Origin: Tautonia marina
Lineage (GTDB): Bacteria > Planctomycetota > Planctomycetia > Isosphaerales > Isosphaeraceae
Direction: 5' to 3'
Assembly (NCBI RefSeq): GCF_009177065.1
Contig: NZ_WEZF01000002.1
Location: forward strand, 372,001-436,000
Length of the DNA: 64,000 nucleotides
Below, piece by piece: positions 17,429-26,805 of this stretch. The position numbers and the translations under genes were made by a program. Position 1 is the stretch's first letter. Every line of letters starts with the position of its first letter. The notes under the pieces were generated by a model, which was given only the letters and a program-made list of their open reading frames with translations, did not search any database and had not been told where the DNA came from.

Positions 17429-18334
17429 ATGACCCACCGACGCTCATTTCTCCGCACCTCCGGCCTTGGCCTTGCCGCAGCGATGACCGCCGGAATTCGT
17501 CCCTCCGGCGCCGCTCAGGATGACGCCAAGCCCCCCTTCCGCAAGGCGATCAAGATCGGCATGTCGCCTCGGAACCTGCCGCTTGTCGAGCGGTTCAAGC
17601 TCATCAAGGCGTGCGGATTCGATGGCGTTGACATGGATAGCCCGAACGATCTGCCACTCGACGAGGTCCTGCGTGCCAAGGAAGAATCGGGCCTGATCAT
17701 CCACGGCTGTGTCTGTTCAACCCACTGGGCCAGCCCCCTGTCTCACCCCGATCCCGAGGTCCGGGCCAAGACCGTCGCCGGGATGACGACCGCGATCGAC
17801 GATTGCAAAGCCTACGGCGGCACCACCGTCCTGCTCGTCCCGGCGGTCGTCAACGAGTCAATTAGCTACGACGAAGCGTACGAACGCTCTCAGGCCGAGA
17901 TCCGCACCTTGCTGCCGAAGGCGGAAGAATCCGGAATCACCATCGCTTTTGAAAATGTTTGGAATAATTTCCTGCTCAGCCCGCTCGAATTCGCTCGATA
18001 CATCGACGAATTCGAAAGCGACCACGTTGGCGCCTATTTTGACATCGGAAACGTTATCCGCTACGGCTGGGCGGAGCAGTGGGTCCGGGTGCTCGGCGAT
18101 CGGATCGTCAAACTCGACGTCAAGGAATACAGCCGAGACATCATGATGAATGAAGGGCTCGGCAAGGGCTTCAATGTTCCGCTCGGCGAAGGCTCGGTCG
18201 ACTGGCCCGCCGTCACCGAGGCACTTGACGCGATTGGCTACCGAGGATGGGCCACTGCCGAGTTGCGCGGCGGCGACGCCGAGTACCTGAAAGACGTCGC
18301 GGCTCGAATGGATCGCTGCTTCGGCATGGCCTGA
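17429..18334 (+). CDS. Secreted sugar phosphate isomerase/epimerase-like TIM barrel
   Basis: The ATG at 17429 has GGAG ten bases upstream and opens a Tat-type leader (HRRSFLRTSGLGLAAAMTAG), so export in folded form is likely. The rest is an AP-endonuclease-2-type TIM barrel: MSPRNLPLVERFKLIKACGFDGVDMDS, metal-ligand candidates in IAFENVWNNFLLS, YFDIGNVIRYG and TAELRGGD. This fold covers sugar isomerases, epimerases and myo-inosose dehydratases; the exact substrate is not deducible. It is followed 23 bp later by a phosphotriesterase-like gene, also with an RR leader, suggesting a joint catabolic role. Confidence 0.82.
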   Translation: MTHRRSFLRTSGLGLAAAMTAGIRPSGAAQDDAKPPFRKAIKIGMSPRNLPLVERFKLIKACGFDGVDMDSPNDLPLDEVLRAKEESGLIIHGCVCSTHWASPLSHPDPEVRAKTVAGMTTAIDDCKAYGGTTVLLVPAVVNESISYDEAYERSQAEIRTLLPKAEESGITIAFENVWNNFLLSPLEFARYIDEFESDHVGAYFDIGNVIRYGWAEQWVRVLGDRIVKLDVKEYSRDIMMNEGLGKGFNVPLGEGSVDWPAVTEALDAIGYRGWATAELRGGDAEYLKDVAARMDRCFGMA

Positions 18335-18356
18335 TTCCTTGATCACGGAGCGGACG

Positions 18357-19385
18357 ATGAACCGACGCGACCTGCTCCGGTCGATCACTGCGCTAGCGCT
18401 GGCCTCTCCGGGCGGAGAGGCCAGTGAATCATCTGGTGATCGAGCGATCATGATGACCGTGCTCGGCCCGATCGACGCGGCTGAGATGGGGGTCACCCTC
18501 CCTCATGAGCACTTGCTCGTCGATTTCGCTGGAGCAGAGATTGCCTCGCCCGAGCGATACGACGCCGATGAGGTCTTCGACACCGTCCTGCCCTTTCTGG
18601 AACAGGTTCGCGACCTTGGGTGCCGCACCCTTTGCGAATGCACCCCGGCCTACCTCGCGAGAGATCCGCTGCTCCTGGCGAGGTTGTCCCGAGCGACCGG
18701 GATGCACCTCCTGACCAACTCAGGCTATTACAACGCCAACGGCGGGAAACACCTTCCTGAACACGCCCGGCACGACTCGGCCGAGGAACTGGCCAACCGC
18801 TGGACCTCTGAATGGGAGAACGGCATCGAGGACACCGGAATCCGGCCCGGTTTTCTCAAGATCGGCGTCGATCGGGGGCCATTACCAAAGCTCAGCCGGA
18901 CGCTCGTCCGGGCCGCCGCGATCACTCACCTGCGCACCGGCTTGACCATCGCCGCCCACACCGGAGACGGGCGAGCGGCGATGGAAGAACTCGACCTGAT
19001 TGAGGCGGAAGGGGTCAGCCCCTCGGCGTTCATCTGGGTTCATGCCCAGAGCGAGCCGGCCACCGAATTCCACCTCAAGGCTGCCGAACGAGGCGCGTGG
19101 GTCGAGTTCGACGGCATCGGACCGCAAAGCATCAACCAGCATATTGGCCTTGTTCGATCCATGGCCGAGGCGGGGCACCTCGATCGCGTCCTCCTCTCGC
19201 ATGACGCCGGCTGGTATCACGTCGGCAAACCGGGCGGGGGAACGTTCCGTCCCTTCGACACCCTGTTCACCCAGTTCCTCCCGGCACTCGAACGCGAGGG
19301 GTTTGCGAATAACGATCTTCGGCGGTTGATCGTCGAGCATCCGGCCGACGCCTTCACGGTGAAGGTGCGGAAGGCATCGACCTGA
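18357..19385 (+). CDS. Phosphotriesterase-family metallohydrolase
   Basis: ATG 18357, six bases after GGAG, with an RR-containing N-terminus (MNRRDLLRSITALALASPGG) that may be a short Tat leader. The core matches the PTE/amidohydrolase family: TLPHEHLLVD gives the first metal His pair, FLKIGVD holds the likely bridging-Lys region, TIAAHTGDGR and WVHAQSE give further His ligands, and LLSHDAGWYH the catalytic Asp. Family members hydrolyse phosphotriesters, lactones or other esters; a lactonase-type reaction is plausible but not shown. It lies just downstream of the sugar isomerase-like gene. Confidence 0.82.
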   Translation: MNRRDLLRSITALALASPGGEASESSGDRAIMMTVLGPIDAAEMGVTLPHEHLLVDFAGAEIASPERYDADEVFDTVLPFLEQVRDLGCRTLCECTPAYLARDPLLLARLSRATGMHLLTNSGYYNANGGKHLPEHARHDSAEELANRWTSEWENGIEDTGIRPGFLKIGVDRGPLPKLSRTLVRAAAITHLRTGLTIAAHTGDGRAAMEELDLIEAEGVSPSAFIWVHAQSEPATEFHLKAAERGAWVEFDGIGPQSINQHIGLVRSMAEAGHLDRVLLSHDAGWYHVGKPGGGTFRPFDTLFTQFLPALEREGFANNDLRRLIVEHPADAFTVKVRKAST

Positions 19386-19401
19386 CTCCCAGCGAGCAAG
19401 G

Positions 19402-20805
19402 TCACTCGGCAACACCGAGCGCGTCGAGCAACAGATCGCGCACCGAGGTCATCGGCAAGGCAGTCGGATCGATCGGTTCGGGACCGTGCCCGATGAGGAT
19501 CGGGCGGGTGTCGTCCTGCTCGGACGGTCGGCCGTGGCTACCTCGGACGAGGGAAGGATCGAGGGAGATCAGGTCCATCAGGGTCCGGAAGCCGAGCTTC
19601 TTCTGGAGCAATCGCCGCATGGCTCGGAACTTTGGGTTGGGGAGCTTCGGGTCAAAGAACAGCTCGCACGGGTCGTATCCAGGCTTGCGATGAATATCGA
19701 CCGTGCGGGCGTAATCCGGTGCCTGCTCGTCGTTGAGCCAGAAGGGATACGCGAACCAGGCATCCGGTGCAGAAAGCACCACCAACTCGCCCGACCGAGG
19801 ATGATCAAGAGCGATCTCGGCCCGTTCGTCTCCGACGAAGACTCGATCAACCCCGGGAAGCGCCGCGATCAGGTCCCGAACGCGAGGGAGATCGTTGGCT
19901 TCACGCACATAAATATGAGCCAATTGATGGTCACAAACGGCGAAGACACGACTCTGAAACGGTTCGAGCTGATCGCCGAAAACCCCCGAGCGAACCGAAA
20001 GGAGTCCTGCTTCGCGGAGTACGCGATTGGGAAGGATCGCCCGTGACACGTCACAGTGTCCGTATTCGCCGAAGACCCAGACCTGGGCACCGGCCGCGTT
20101 CGCAGCATCGAGCAAGGGGGCGGCGGCCTCGTCCAGTTCCCTCACGAGGCGGGGCATATCGCAGCCCGAAGGACCAAACCGCTGGGGATCGTAGTCGAGG
20201 TGGGGAAGGTAGACGAGGGTGAGATCCGGGTGTTCGGCGGCCATGACCTCGGCCGCGCACCGAGCGATCCATGCGGTCGCGGGCAACCCGGCCATCGGCC
20301 CCCAGAAGGATGGGAACGGGAACGGGCCGAGTGTTGCCTCCAGGCGAGGTGGCACGTCGGGAGGCGATCCCCAGATCCCGAACACCTTGCTTCCATCGGC
20401 CCCATATAGCGGCTTCGGAGTGATGCTGACATCGACCTCCGCGCCCTGATTGAACCACCAGAACAGCTTGGCAACCCGGAACGACCGACCACGCTGCCGG
20501 GCTCGGGATCGAGCGACCTCCTCGAGCAAATCGGATTGAATCAGGGCCCGCGACTGCTGCCAGAATCGAACCTCTCGCGTGTCTCGGAACAACCAGCCGT
20601 TGCCGACGATGCCATGATCCTGGGGCGTTCGGCCCGTGAGTAGAGTCGCCTGAGCCGTGCATGTCACCGCGGGAACGCTGTCAAGGACAGGTCGGCTCCA
20701 CCCGCTTCGGGCGAGCGCCGCGAGACGGGGGGCATGCGGCAGGAGCTTCGGGGTCAGGCCCACCGCGCTGATGAGGACGAGCGGAGCGGTCGCAGACTCG
20801 GACAC
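19402..20805 (-). CDS. Alkaline-phosphatase-superfamily phosphodiesterase/pyrophosphatase
   Basis: The start is placed at GTG 20805 (SESATAPLVLISAVGLTPKLL), with GGAG ten bases upstream. The enzyme has the nucleotide pyrophosphatase/phosphodiesterase pattern: nucleophile Thr in PAVTCTAQATLLTGRTPQDHGIVGNGW, metal sites in YLPHLDYDPQRFGP, FGEYGHCDVS and DIHRKPGYDPCELFFDP. At 467 residues it is full length and has no signal peptide. It probably cleaves a phosphodiester or phosphonoester; the substrate is unknown. It is convergent with the phosphotriesterase-like gene with a 16-bp gap. Confidence 0.82.
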   Translation of the reverse strand: MSESATAPLVLISAVGLTPKLLPHAPRLAALARSGWSRPVLDSVPAVTCTAQATLLTGRTPQDHGIVGNGWLFRDTREVRFWQQSRALIQSDLLEEVARSRARQRGRSFRVAKLFWWFNQGAEVDVSITPKPLYGADGSKVFGIWGSPPDVPPRLEATLGPFPFPSFWGPMAGLPATAWIARCAAEVMAAEHPDLTLVYLPHLDYDPQRFGPSGCDMPRLVRELDEAAAPLLDAANAAGAQVWVFGEYGHCDVSRAILPNRVLREAGLLSVRSGVFGDQLEPFQSRVFAVCDHQLAHIYVREANDLPRVRDLIAALPGVDRVFVGDERAEIALDHPRSGELVVLSAPDAWFAYPFWLNDEQAPDYARTVDIHRKPGYDPCELFFDPKLPNPKFRAMRRLLQKKLGFRTLMDLISLDPSLVRGSHGRPSEQDDTRPILIGHGPEPIDPTALPMTSVRDLLLDALGVAE

Positions 20806-20951
20806 GAGAGACTGTCTCCGAAGAAAGATTGAGGAGTCATCACCAGAAGGAATGAAGCTCCTTCCACGCGAAGCAAGACGACCCACCGATCCGCTCGAAG
20901 CCGAGGGACCGGTGGGCCGTGATTGCGATGCTCATGGCGAGGACCGACCGG

Positions 20952-23819
20952 TCATGCGACCGTCGGCGTAATCTCTCGCTTGGCGAGTGATCGGCGCCAG
21001 ATGGCTCCGAAGGCCAGGGAACTCACCAGCAAGGCCGAGAGCAATACTGCCCCCTGGTTGCCCCCTTCCGCAAAGCCATAGCTGTGCAGGCCGACACCAA
21101 GCAGGAAGTTCACGCCGTACCAGGCCATCAAGACCGAGTTGAAGCAGAGGACTGAGGCCATCGTCATGCCGAAACTGCCGATCCAACCGGCGAACCGACC
21201 ATGCAGCGGGATCAGGTAGACCAGCAGCGTGATGAGCGCAGAGACTTCCTTCGGGTCCCAACCCCAGAAACGGCCCCACGAGTAGTCGGCCCAGACACCG
21301 CCGAGGATCGTGCCCGCGGCGACGAGTAAGACACCCACCTGCAAGGCCCGATACACGAAGCTGGAGATCGGCTTGACCTGTTCGGCCCGCTCTCGCATGG
21401 CCCGTTCACGAGGGTCATCTCCGCCGTGGCCGTACATCTCGGCGTTGCGGGCCTTGATTTCGGCGATGCTCGGTCGGGTCAGGGTGGCGGTCCCACCACC
21501 AGTTTCGCTGCTGGAGACAGCCTCGACCTTCGAATCAACCGCTGCCGTGGCCCCTTGATTCGCCGAGGCCCTCTGATTCCTCAAGGTGAGCCGGGCAATC
21601 AACTCGCCAAAGAGACCGCTGAGGACCATCACCATCACAGCAATGCCGGCGGCAGCCAGAGCCCAGCCACCGAAGAAGAGGATATCAGCTCCCGAGATGT
21701 TCAGGCCCCAGAGCGAGATCATCGACGTTGAAGTCGAGGCCCACCCATTGTACGAGCCATAAATCCCGACCGTTCCCAGCCCTGCCAGGACCGGCACCGC
21801 CATCAGGGGGCGGGCCAACTCTCCCATTCCCACATCTCGGCGATAGGGAGCGGTCAGGTAGAACCAGGTCCCGATCAGACCCAGGCCCAGAGCCAGGGCA
21901 AAGGCGGCATAACTGGAAACGATCGTGATGACGTGGATCGTCAGCCAGTAGTTGCTCCGCAGGATCGGGTTTAGAGCCTCGATATTCGGATTGAGGACGC
22001 TCTGCGCATTGGCGGCGATGATCGTGCAAAGCATCGCCACTCCAGCCGCGGCGGCGGCCGGATACACACGACGATAAATGGCCTCAAGAACCAGGCCAAT
22101 CACCGCGGCGATCAGCGCCACCCAGATCACGGTCTCGTAAAGGTTCGTGACCGGAGCCCATCCCGAGATCAGGATGCGGAGCGCGAAGCCGTAAATCTCC
22201 AGTCCGATCCCACCGACCAGGCCGAGCAGCCCCAGTACGTAGAGTGACTTTCGAATGGCACCGGCCGCTCCACCGCTGATCGTGCCGATCATCAGGCAGA
22301 GCCCGAGCAAGGCGAAGCCAAGGCCGTAATAGGTCGGAGCCTTGTAAAAGGGTGCAAACGTGTTGTAGTGGACCTCGCGGTCAACCTCAACAACCGTCGG
22401 ATAGGTACTCAGGTCGGCGGCAAGGGCTCGGGTCGAGGCCACCACGGCTTCGGCCTGATCGGCGGTGAGTGATCCCGGTTCGTCGGCCTCGGCATCCTTG
22501 GCGGCGAGAATCGCTTCGCGGAAGCGGCTCACCTCGTCGCGGTCGTAACCAGCCTCGGCCAGTTCGTCGAGGTCGCTGTCAAGGATCAAGGCCACCGGTG
22601 CCCAGTCGGCGTCGGCCTTGAGCCAGGCCAGCAGTTGCTCATCGGCGTCGTCGTCGGTGCCGGGAACCTTGCGGTCCTCGGCGGGAAGGTCGCCGTAATA
22701 CTCGGCCAGTGTCGACAGGGCATCACGTTCGACCGGATTAAAGTCCGCTCCCGGAACGTCCACCAGCACGGCAAGGAACTGATCGAGCCGGAATTCCTGG
22801 CCACCAGGGGCTTCCAGCGTGATGACCTTCACGTCGCGCATATCGCGCTTGACGCGGTCGATCATCGGCAGATTCAGCGTCTCCTTGTTCGCCTCGACGA
22901 AGGCGTCGTACTTGGCTCGAACGCTGCCGAGAAACTCAATGTAGCGGGCGTTGGCCGGGCGAGGGATCAGGCGATCCACATCGACCTCCGCGCCAAGCAT
23001 TCCGGAGCCGTGATCACCCCGAATCGCCTGGTAACGGGTGAGACGATTGAAGACCTCGCCCACCTTTTTTTCCAGGGGGCTGAGGGTCGGCGGAATGTTG
23101 GTCTTCGGATCGGGCCGCGACCGCATGGCAATATCAATATACCACTGATCGAAGCGAACCTGTCGCCCCTGGATCGGCACGGTCGCCTCTTCCAGCTCCC
23201 GAGGGGAGAGGAATTTCTCGTGCCCATCGATCCGATGGGCCAGGGCTTCGATTGGGTCCTGAAGCGAGTCAGGCAGGCCGGCATCGCGGGCTATCGACTT
23301 CAGTTCCTCGACCGTGGCAATTCCGTCGGGCCCTTCAACCTCGTCCTGTCGATCCAGGATGCTCTGCACTCGTTCTTTCAAACTCTCGGACGTTTCAGGG
23401 TCATCGGCAACCGCTTGCAGCAGCGACCCAATCGAGCTGGAAAGAAGCATCCGGCGGAGGGGGAGGTACTCGGCCAGGATGAACCGCTGATCGTCCCAGT
23501 AGTCCGGCGCGTTAGACCAACTGAACAGAGTGGCGACGGGCCCCCACTCAGGGCCGATCGTCCCGTCCGGGCCGATCGGCTCGAACGATTGCCGGCCGGT
23601 GACGGCCTTGACTTCTTGCCGGGCGACGGTGTCGAGCGGCTTGCGCCGGCCTTCGTGCATCAAGACCAGGCGACCGAGCGCCCGGTAGGCCGATTCGTCG
23701 GGTGAGGTCTGGGAGGAGGAGCCCTCAGACTGTGCCCTCGAGACGCTCGGGGCGGCCAGCGTTGCGAGGGCCATCGCCAGGCCGATCCAGGTCCTGGCAG
23801 GACTACGGAGCATGCTCAT
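20952..23819 (-). CDS. ccsA: CcsA/CcmC-type cytochrome c biogenesis protein with large N-terminal extracytoplasmic region
   Basis: System II cytochrome c maturation: haem delivery to apocytochrome outside the membrane. The start is ATG 23819 with AAGG eleven bases upstream and a signal-like first helix. Residues about 30-500 are a soluble charged region of unknown fold (LGRLVLMHEGRRKPLDTVARQEVKAVTG). The C-terminal 450 residues hold about ten membrane spans and the tryptophan-rich haem motif in WGRFWGWDPKEVSALITLLV, with flanking histidines. At about 955 residues it is roughly three times a typical CcsA. ResB lies directly upstream on the same strand. Confidence 0.88.
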   Translation of the reverse strand: MSMLRSPARTWIGLAMALATLAAPSVSRAQSEGSSSQTSPDESAYRALGRLVLMHEGRRKPLDTVARQEVKAVTGRQSFEPIGPDGTIGPEWGPVATLFSWSNAPDYWDDQRFILAEYLPLRRMLLSSSIGSLLQAVADDPETSESLKERVQSILDRQDEVEGPDGIATVEELKSIARDAGLPDSLQDPIEALAHRIDGHEKFLSPRELEEATVPIQGRQVRFDQWYIDIAMRSRPDPKTNIPPTLSPLEKKVGEVFNRLTRYQAIRGDHGSGMLGAEVDVDRLIPRPANARYIEFLGSVRAKYDAFVEANKETLNLPMIDRVKRDMRDVKVITLEAPGGQEFRLDQFLAVLVDVPGADFNPVERDALSTLAEYYGDLPAEDRKVPGTDDDADEQLLAWLKADADWAPVALILDSDLDELAEAGYDRDEVSRFREAILAAKDAEADEPGSLTADQAEAVVASTRALAADLSTYPTVVEVDREVHYNTFAPFYKAPTYYGLGFALLGLCLMIGTISGGAAGAIRKSLYVLGLLGLVGGIGLEIYGFALRILISGWAPVTNLYETVIWVALIAAVIGLVLEAIYRRVYPAAAAAGVAMLCTIIAANAQSVLNPNIEALNPILRSNYWLTIHVITIVSSYAAFALALGLGLIGTWFYLTAPYRRDVGMGELARPLMAVPVLAGLGTVGIYGSYNGWASTSTSMISLWGLNISGADILFFGGWALAAAGIAVMVMVLSGLFGELIARLTLRNQRASANQGATAAVDSKVEAVSSSETGGGTATLTRPSIAEIKARNAEMYGHGGDDPRERAMRERAEQVKPISSFVYRALQVGVLLVAAGTILGGVWADYSWGRFWGWDPKEVSALITLLVYLIPLHGRFAGWIGSFGMTMASVLCFNSVLMAWYGVNFLLGVGLHSYGFAEGGNQGAVLLSALLVSSLAFGAIWRRSLAKREITPTVA

Positions 23820-23956
23820 GGGTCCGGTCGCCTTTCTTGGGAGAAGTGGGGAGAGCGGGTCCGTCGCCTCGAAGGCAGGCCGGGAGCCGCGTCGGAGCGG
23901 CAATCCCGGATCGGGGGGAGGGTCGGGCGCGGCCGGGGCCTCTCAGGTCGCACGTC

Positions 23957-26401
23957 TTACAAAAGGTCGTCGTCGCGGGGCTTGGGGGGAGCTTCCCCCG
24001 GATCTTGCCCGCGCTTGATGGCTCGTTCCCGTTCTCGCTTGCCGCCATCCGTGAAGATTCCGGCACGCATGTAGAACTGCAAGAACGTTCCCAGCACCAC
24101 CATCAAGCAGCCAATGTAAATAATCTGCCAGGTCGGGTCGTAACGCACCTGGAAAATCGAAACGAATTCGCCGCTCGAATTGGTCGGCGGGTTGAAACTC
24201 GACTGATAGAACGTATACCCTCGGTGCGACAGGGGCTCGTTCATCGAGATGGTGACCAATTCGCCGTCGATCCCTTGCTCCTGGTCGTAGAGCAACACAT
24301 CGCTTTCGTAGTGGCTCGGCTGCCGCGTCCCGGGATCGAACCGACGACGGAAGTCGACCAGGCGCAGGGTAAATGGCAACTCGCCGCGGTCCATATCGAA
24401 GGAGACGTTATAGGTCGCCTGATCGAAGTTGAATGTCTCGACCGCCCCGGGGTTTGGCTTCAACGACGGCGTGCTTGAGAGCAAGACCCAGCGATCGTCA
24501 CTTTCACCCCGATGGGTCAGCTTCACCCGGGCGGCCGGAACCCCCTGGCCCGCCTGAGAAACCGGTAGTTCCCGATAGACGTACGTGAAACGGGGCATCG
24601 CCGAGTCGTGGAACTCATCGACCGCGAACGAGGCTTGCATCGCCCGATTCTCACCGCCAAAGGTATCGGTCATCTCGCCGGGAGTGAGCTCTCCTTTGTT
24701 CTGAATCCCTTCCGCATTGAGCGCGCGGAAGAAGAGGCCATTCTCGCCGACAGCGAGGACCTCGATCGACCCCTTCAGCCCCTGCATCCCTTCCGCGAAC
24801 TGCAACGGCTTGTAGTAGCCGATCCGGACCAGCGGAGACGCCGGCTGATAGAGGTTCGGCTGATCGGACGCCTCGAAGCTCATCGGCGGCAGGGCGGACG
24901 AAGGAATCGGCACGGCCCAGTGGATGATCTCCGGCCCCTCTCCCTTCGACACGGCAAACTCGGCCAGGGGCATCTGATCATCCTTCGTGTACTCGACGAT
25001 CGCCAGCAGGAAGCTGCCGAGGGAGATCGGCCGGGACGGCGCATCCCGGCCGCTCGGCCTGACGTCGAAGCGGGCCGAGAGGAGGCGTGGCCGTATGCTC
25101 TCATCATTGAGCGACCCGGAAAGATTGTACGTGACCCTCAATTCGCTGTTGGGCAGGGTCACGGTGCGGCCCTTGGCCTCGGTGCCATCGGGCAAGGCCC
25201 AGATTTCTGTCGCCGGGAAGAACGTGGCGGTCTGGGTGCGGCCCGTATTGTCCTCGTAGTGCAATCGGGCTGCCTCGACCGTGCCGTTTTCCGGCAGTTC
25301 GAGGAAGTCGTTCACCGCCTCGCGCCCCTCGATTCCCCCTTTGACGTGCTGGAAGACCAGGCGGGCCGCCGGGGGAAGCGACTGGACCGTTCGCTTGAAC
25401 AGGTCGTTGGCGGCGATCCAGCGATTTTCGTCGATGACGAACTGATCGGCGAAGGGGTCCATCGGGCTGAGCATGTTCGGCGGCGTCATTTCCATCCGAA
25501 CCTTGATCATCGGCACGCCACGAGCCGCAGGCTCGGCAATGCGCTTGCCAATGGCCGATGGAAGGAACGACGTCACCTCCAGCTGGAACGGATCACCCGG
25601 GCGTGTGATGACTTCCGATCGCCCGTCCTCCCACTGCCTCGGGCCGGGGAAGAACCGAAACGCGTACGACTTCCCCTCGATCCGAGACGCCAGGGTCTCC
25701 AGATCCTCCCGATACGAGGCGGGCATGGCCGCCATCCGGGCCAAGTCGCGCAACGCCGCCGGATTCGGGGCCGGATCGCGGCTCAAGCGAGCGATCTGAT
25801 CTTGGAGATCGTGGAACCCTTCGTCCTCGGCTCCCTCGCTATGCTCGTGATCCTGGGAGATTTCCGTGAAAATGTCCCGAAGCAACGATTGGACGCTGCG
25901 TTGTGACGCCTCGTCGACCGTTTGAACCCGCAAGGCGTAGTCATTGACTCGAACCAGGGCGGTCGAGGAATCTCCCTCCGACATCGCCACCTGGCCTTCA
26001 TCGCCGGTTTGGAAGCTGAACCAGGACCCCACCAGGACCACCAGCAACCCCGCATGGGTCACGACGAACCCGGTCTGCCGCTTCTTCCACGGGAACCGAA
26101 TGGTGGCGGCGCACAGAATGTTGATCCCGAGCATGGCCAGCAGCAGACCAAACCACCAGGTCCGGTAGAAGTATTGCTGCAGGGCGGCGTTGCCGTAGCT
26201 TCGCTCGTAAAACATGCCAATCGTCAAGACGACGACCAGCGTCGAGAGGCTGAAAATCGCCAGTTTCAACGAGGCGAGGAAGCGATAAATCGCATTGAAG
26301 GCGCGGAGGATCGGGCCTTCGCCGCTGCGATCCGACCCGTCCGTCTTCTGGCCTCGGGGCTTCGGCGATGGGGAGGACGGCTTCTTGGACACGGTTGCCA
26401 T
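23957..26401 (-). CDS. resB: ResB-like cytochrome c biogenesis protein
   Basis: Partner of CcsA in system II haem handling. Start ATG 26401 (MATVSKKPSS), with AGGTGA seven bases upstream. A cytoplasmic basic N-terminus leads into three closely spaced membrane helices (AIFSLSTLVVVLTIGMFYE; WWFGLLLAMLGINILCAATI; GFVVTHAGLLVVLVGSWFS), then a very large extracytoplasmic beta-rich region and a final helix (QIIYIGCLMVVLGTFLQFYM). The C-terminal EPLSHRGYTFYQSSF is a recognisable ResB block. At 814 residues it is longer than usual. It is 137 bp upstream of ccsA on the same strand, so co-transcription is likely. Confidence 0.88.
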   Translation of the reverse strand: MATVSKKPSSPSPKPRGQKTDGSDRSGEGPILRAFNAIYRFLASLKLAIFSLSTLVVVLTIGMFYERSYGNAALQQYFYRTWWFGLLLAMLGINILCAATIRFPWKKRQTGFVVTHAGLLVVLVGSWFSFQTGDEGQVAMSEGDSSTALVRVNDYALRVQTVDEASQRSVQSLLRDIFTEISQDHEHSEGAEDEGFHDLQDQIARLSRDPAPNPAALRDLARMAAMPASYREDLETLASRIEGKSYAFRFFPGPRQWEDGRSEVITRPGDPFQLEVTSFLPSAIGKRIAEPAARGVPMIKVRMEMTPPNMLSPMDPFADQFVIDENRWIAANDLFKRTVQSLPPAARLVFQHVKGGIEGREAVNDFLELPENGTVEAARLHYEDNTGRTQTATFFPATEIWALPDGTEAKGRTVTLPNSELRVTYNLSGSLNDESIRPRLLSARFDVRPSGRDAPSRPISLGSFLLAIVEYTKDDQMPLAEFAVSKGEGPEIIHWAVPIPSSALPPMSFEASDQPNLYQPASPLVRIGYYKPLQFAEGMQGLKGSIEVLAVGENGLFFRALNAEGIQNKGELTPGEMTDTFGGENRAMQASFAVDEFHDSAMPRFTYVYRELPVSQAGQGVPAARVKLTHRGESDDRWVLLSSTPSLKPNPGAVETFNFDQATYNVSFDMDRGELPFTLRLVDFRRRFDPGTRQPSHYESDVLLYDQEQGIDGELVTISMNEPLSHRGYTFYQSSFNPPTNSSGEFVSIFQVRYDPTWQIIYIGCLMVVLGTFLQFYMRAGIFTDGGKRERERAIKRGQDPGEAPPKPRDDDLL

Positions 26402-26805
26402 AATCTCGTCACCTGGCTCTCGGTGCCTGGCGGGGGGCGCTCGATGGTCGGCGGAACGAGCAAACCAATTAAGGGGGGAACGCGGGGCGGGCGGGCACGA
26501 AGCGAGGGGGAGTATCGTCTCGTGAGTGTATCCTCGCCACACGGGATCGTCGAGCATTCCAGACCCGCACCCAATTTCTCGAGTACGAATCGAACGGACT
26601 GAACGTTCGCCAGGCAACAAGGATTGTCGGATCACTTCCCAATCTTACGGAATTCTTCCACGGCCAGCAAATACGATCCCACGAGTCGATCCGAATTCTT
26701 CCAACAACGATTGAATGCCCTCGTTCCGAGTCCGACTAGGCGAATCCGCCATTCCCGGCAATAATCGGCCGATCCAGGAGGTCTGGGCGACAAGGAGCAG
26801 GAGCG
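26402..26805. other. Divergent intergenic region between resB and an oxidoreductase gene
   Basis: About 400 bp between two divergent starts. Reading frames through it give low-quality translations, and I see no gene, RNA or repeat. It should hold both promoters, but I could not pick convincing boxes. Confidence 0.5.
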
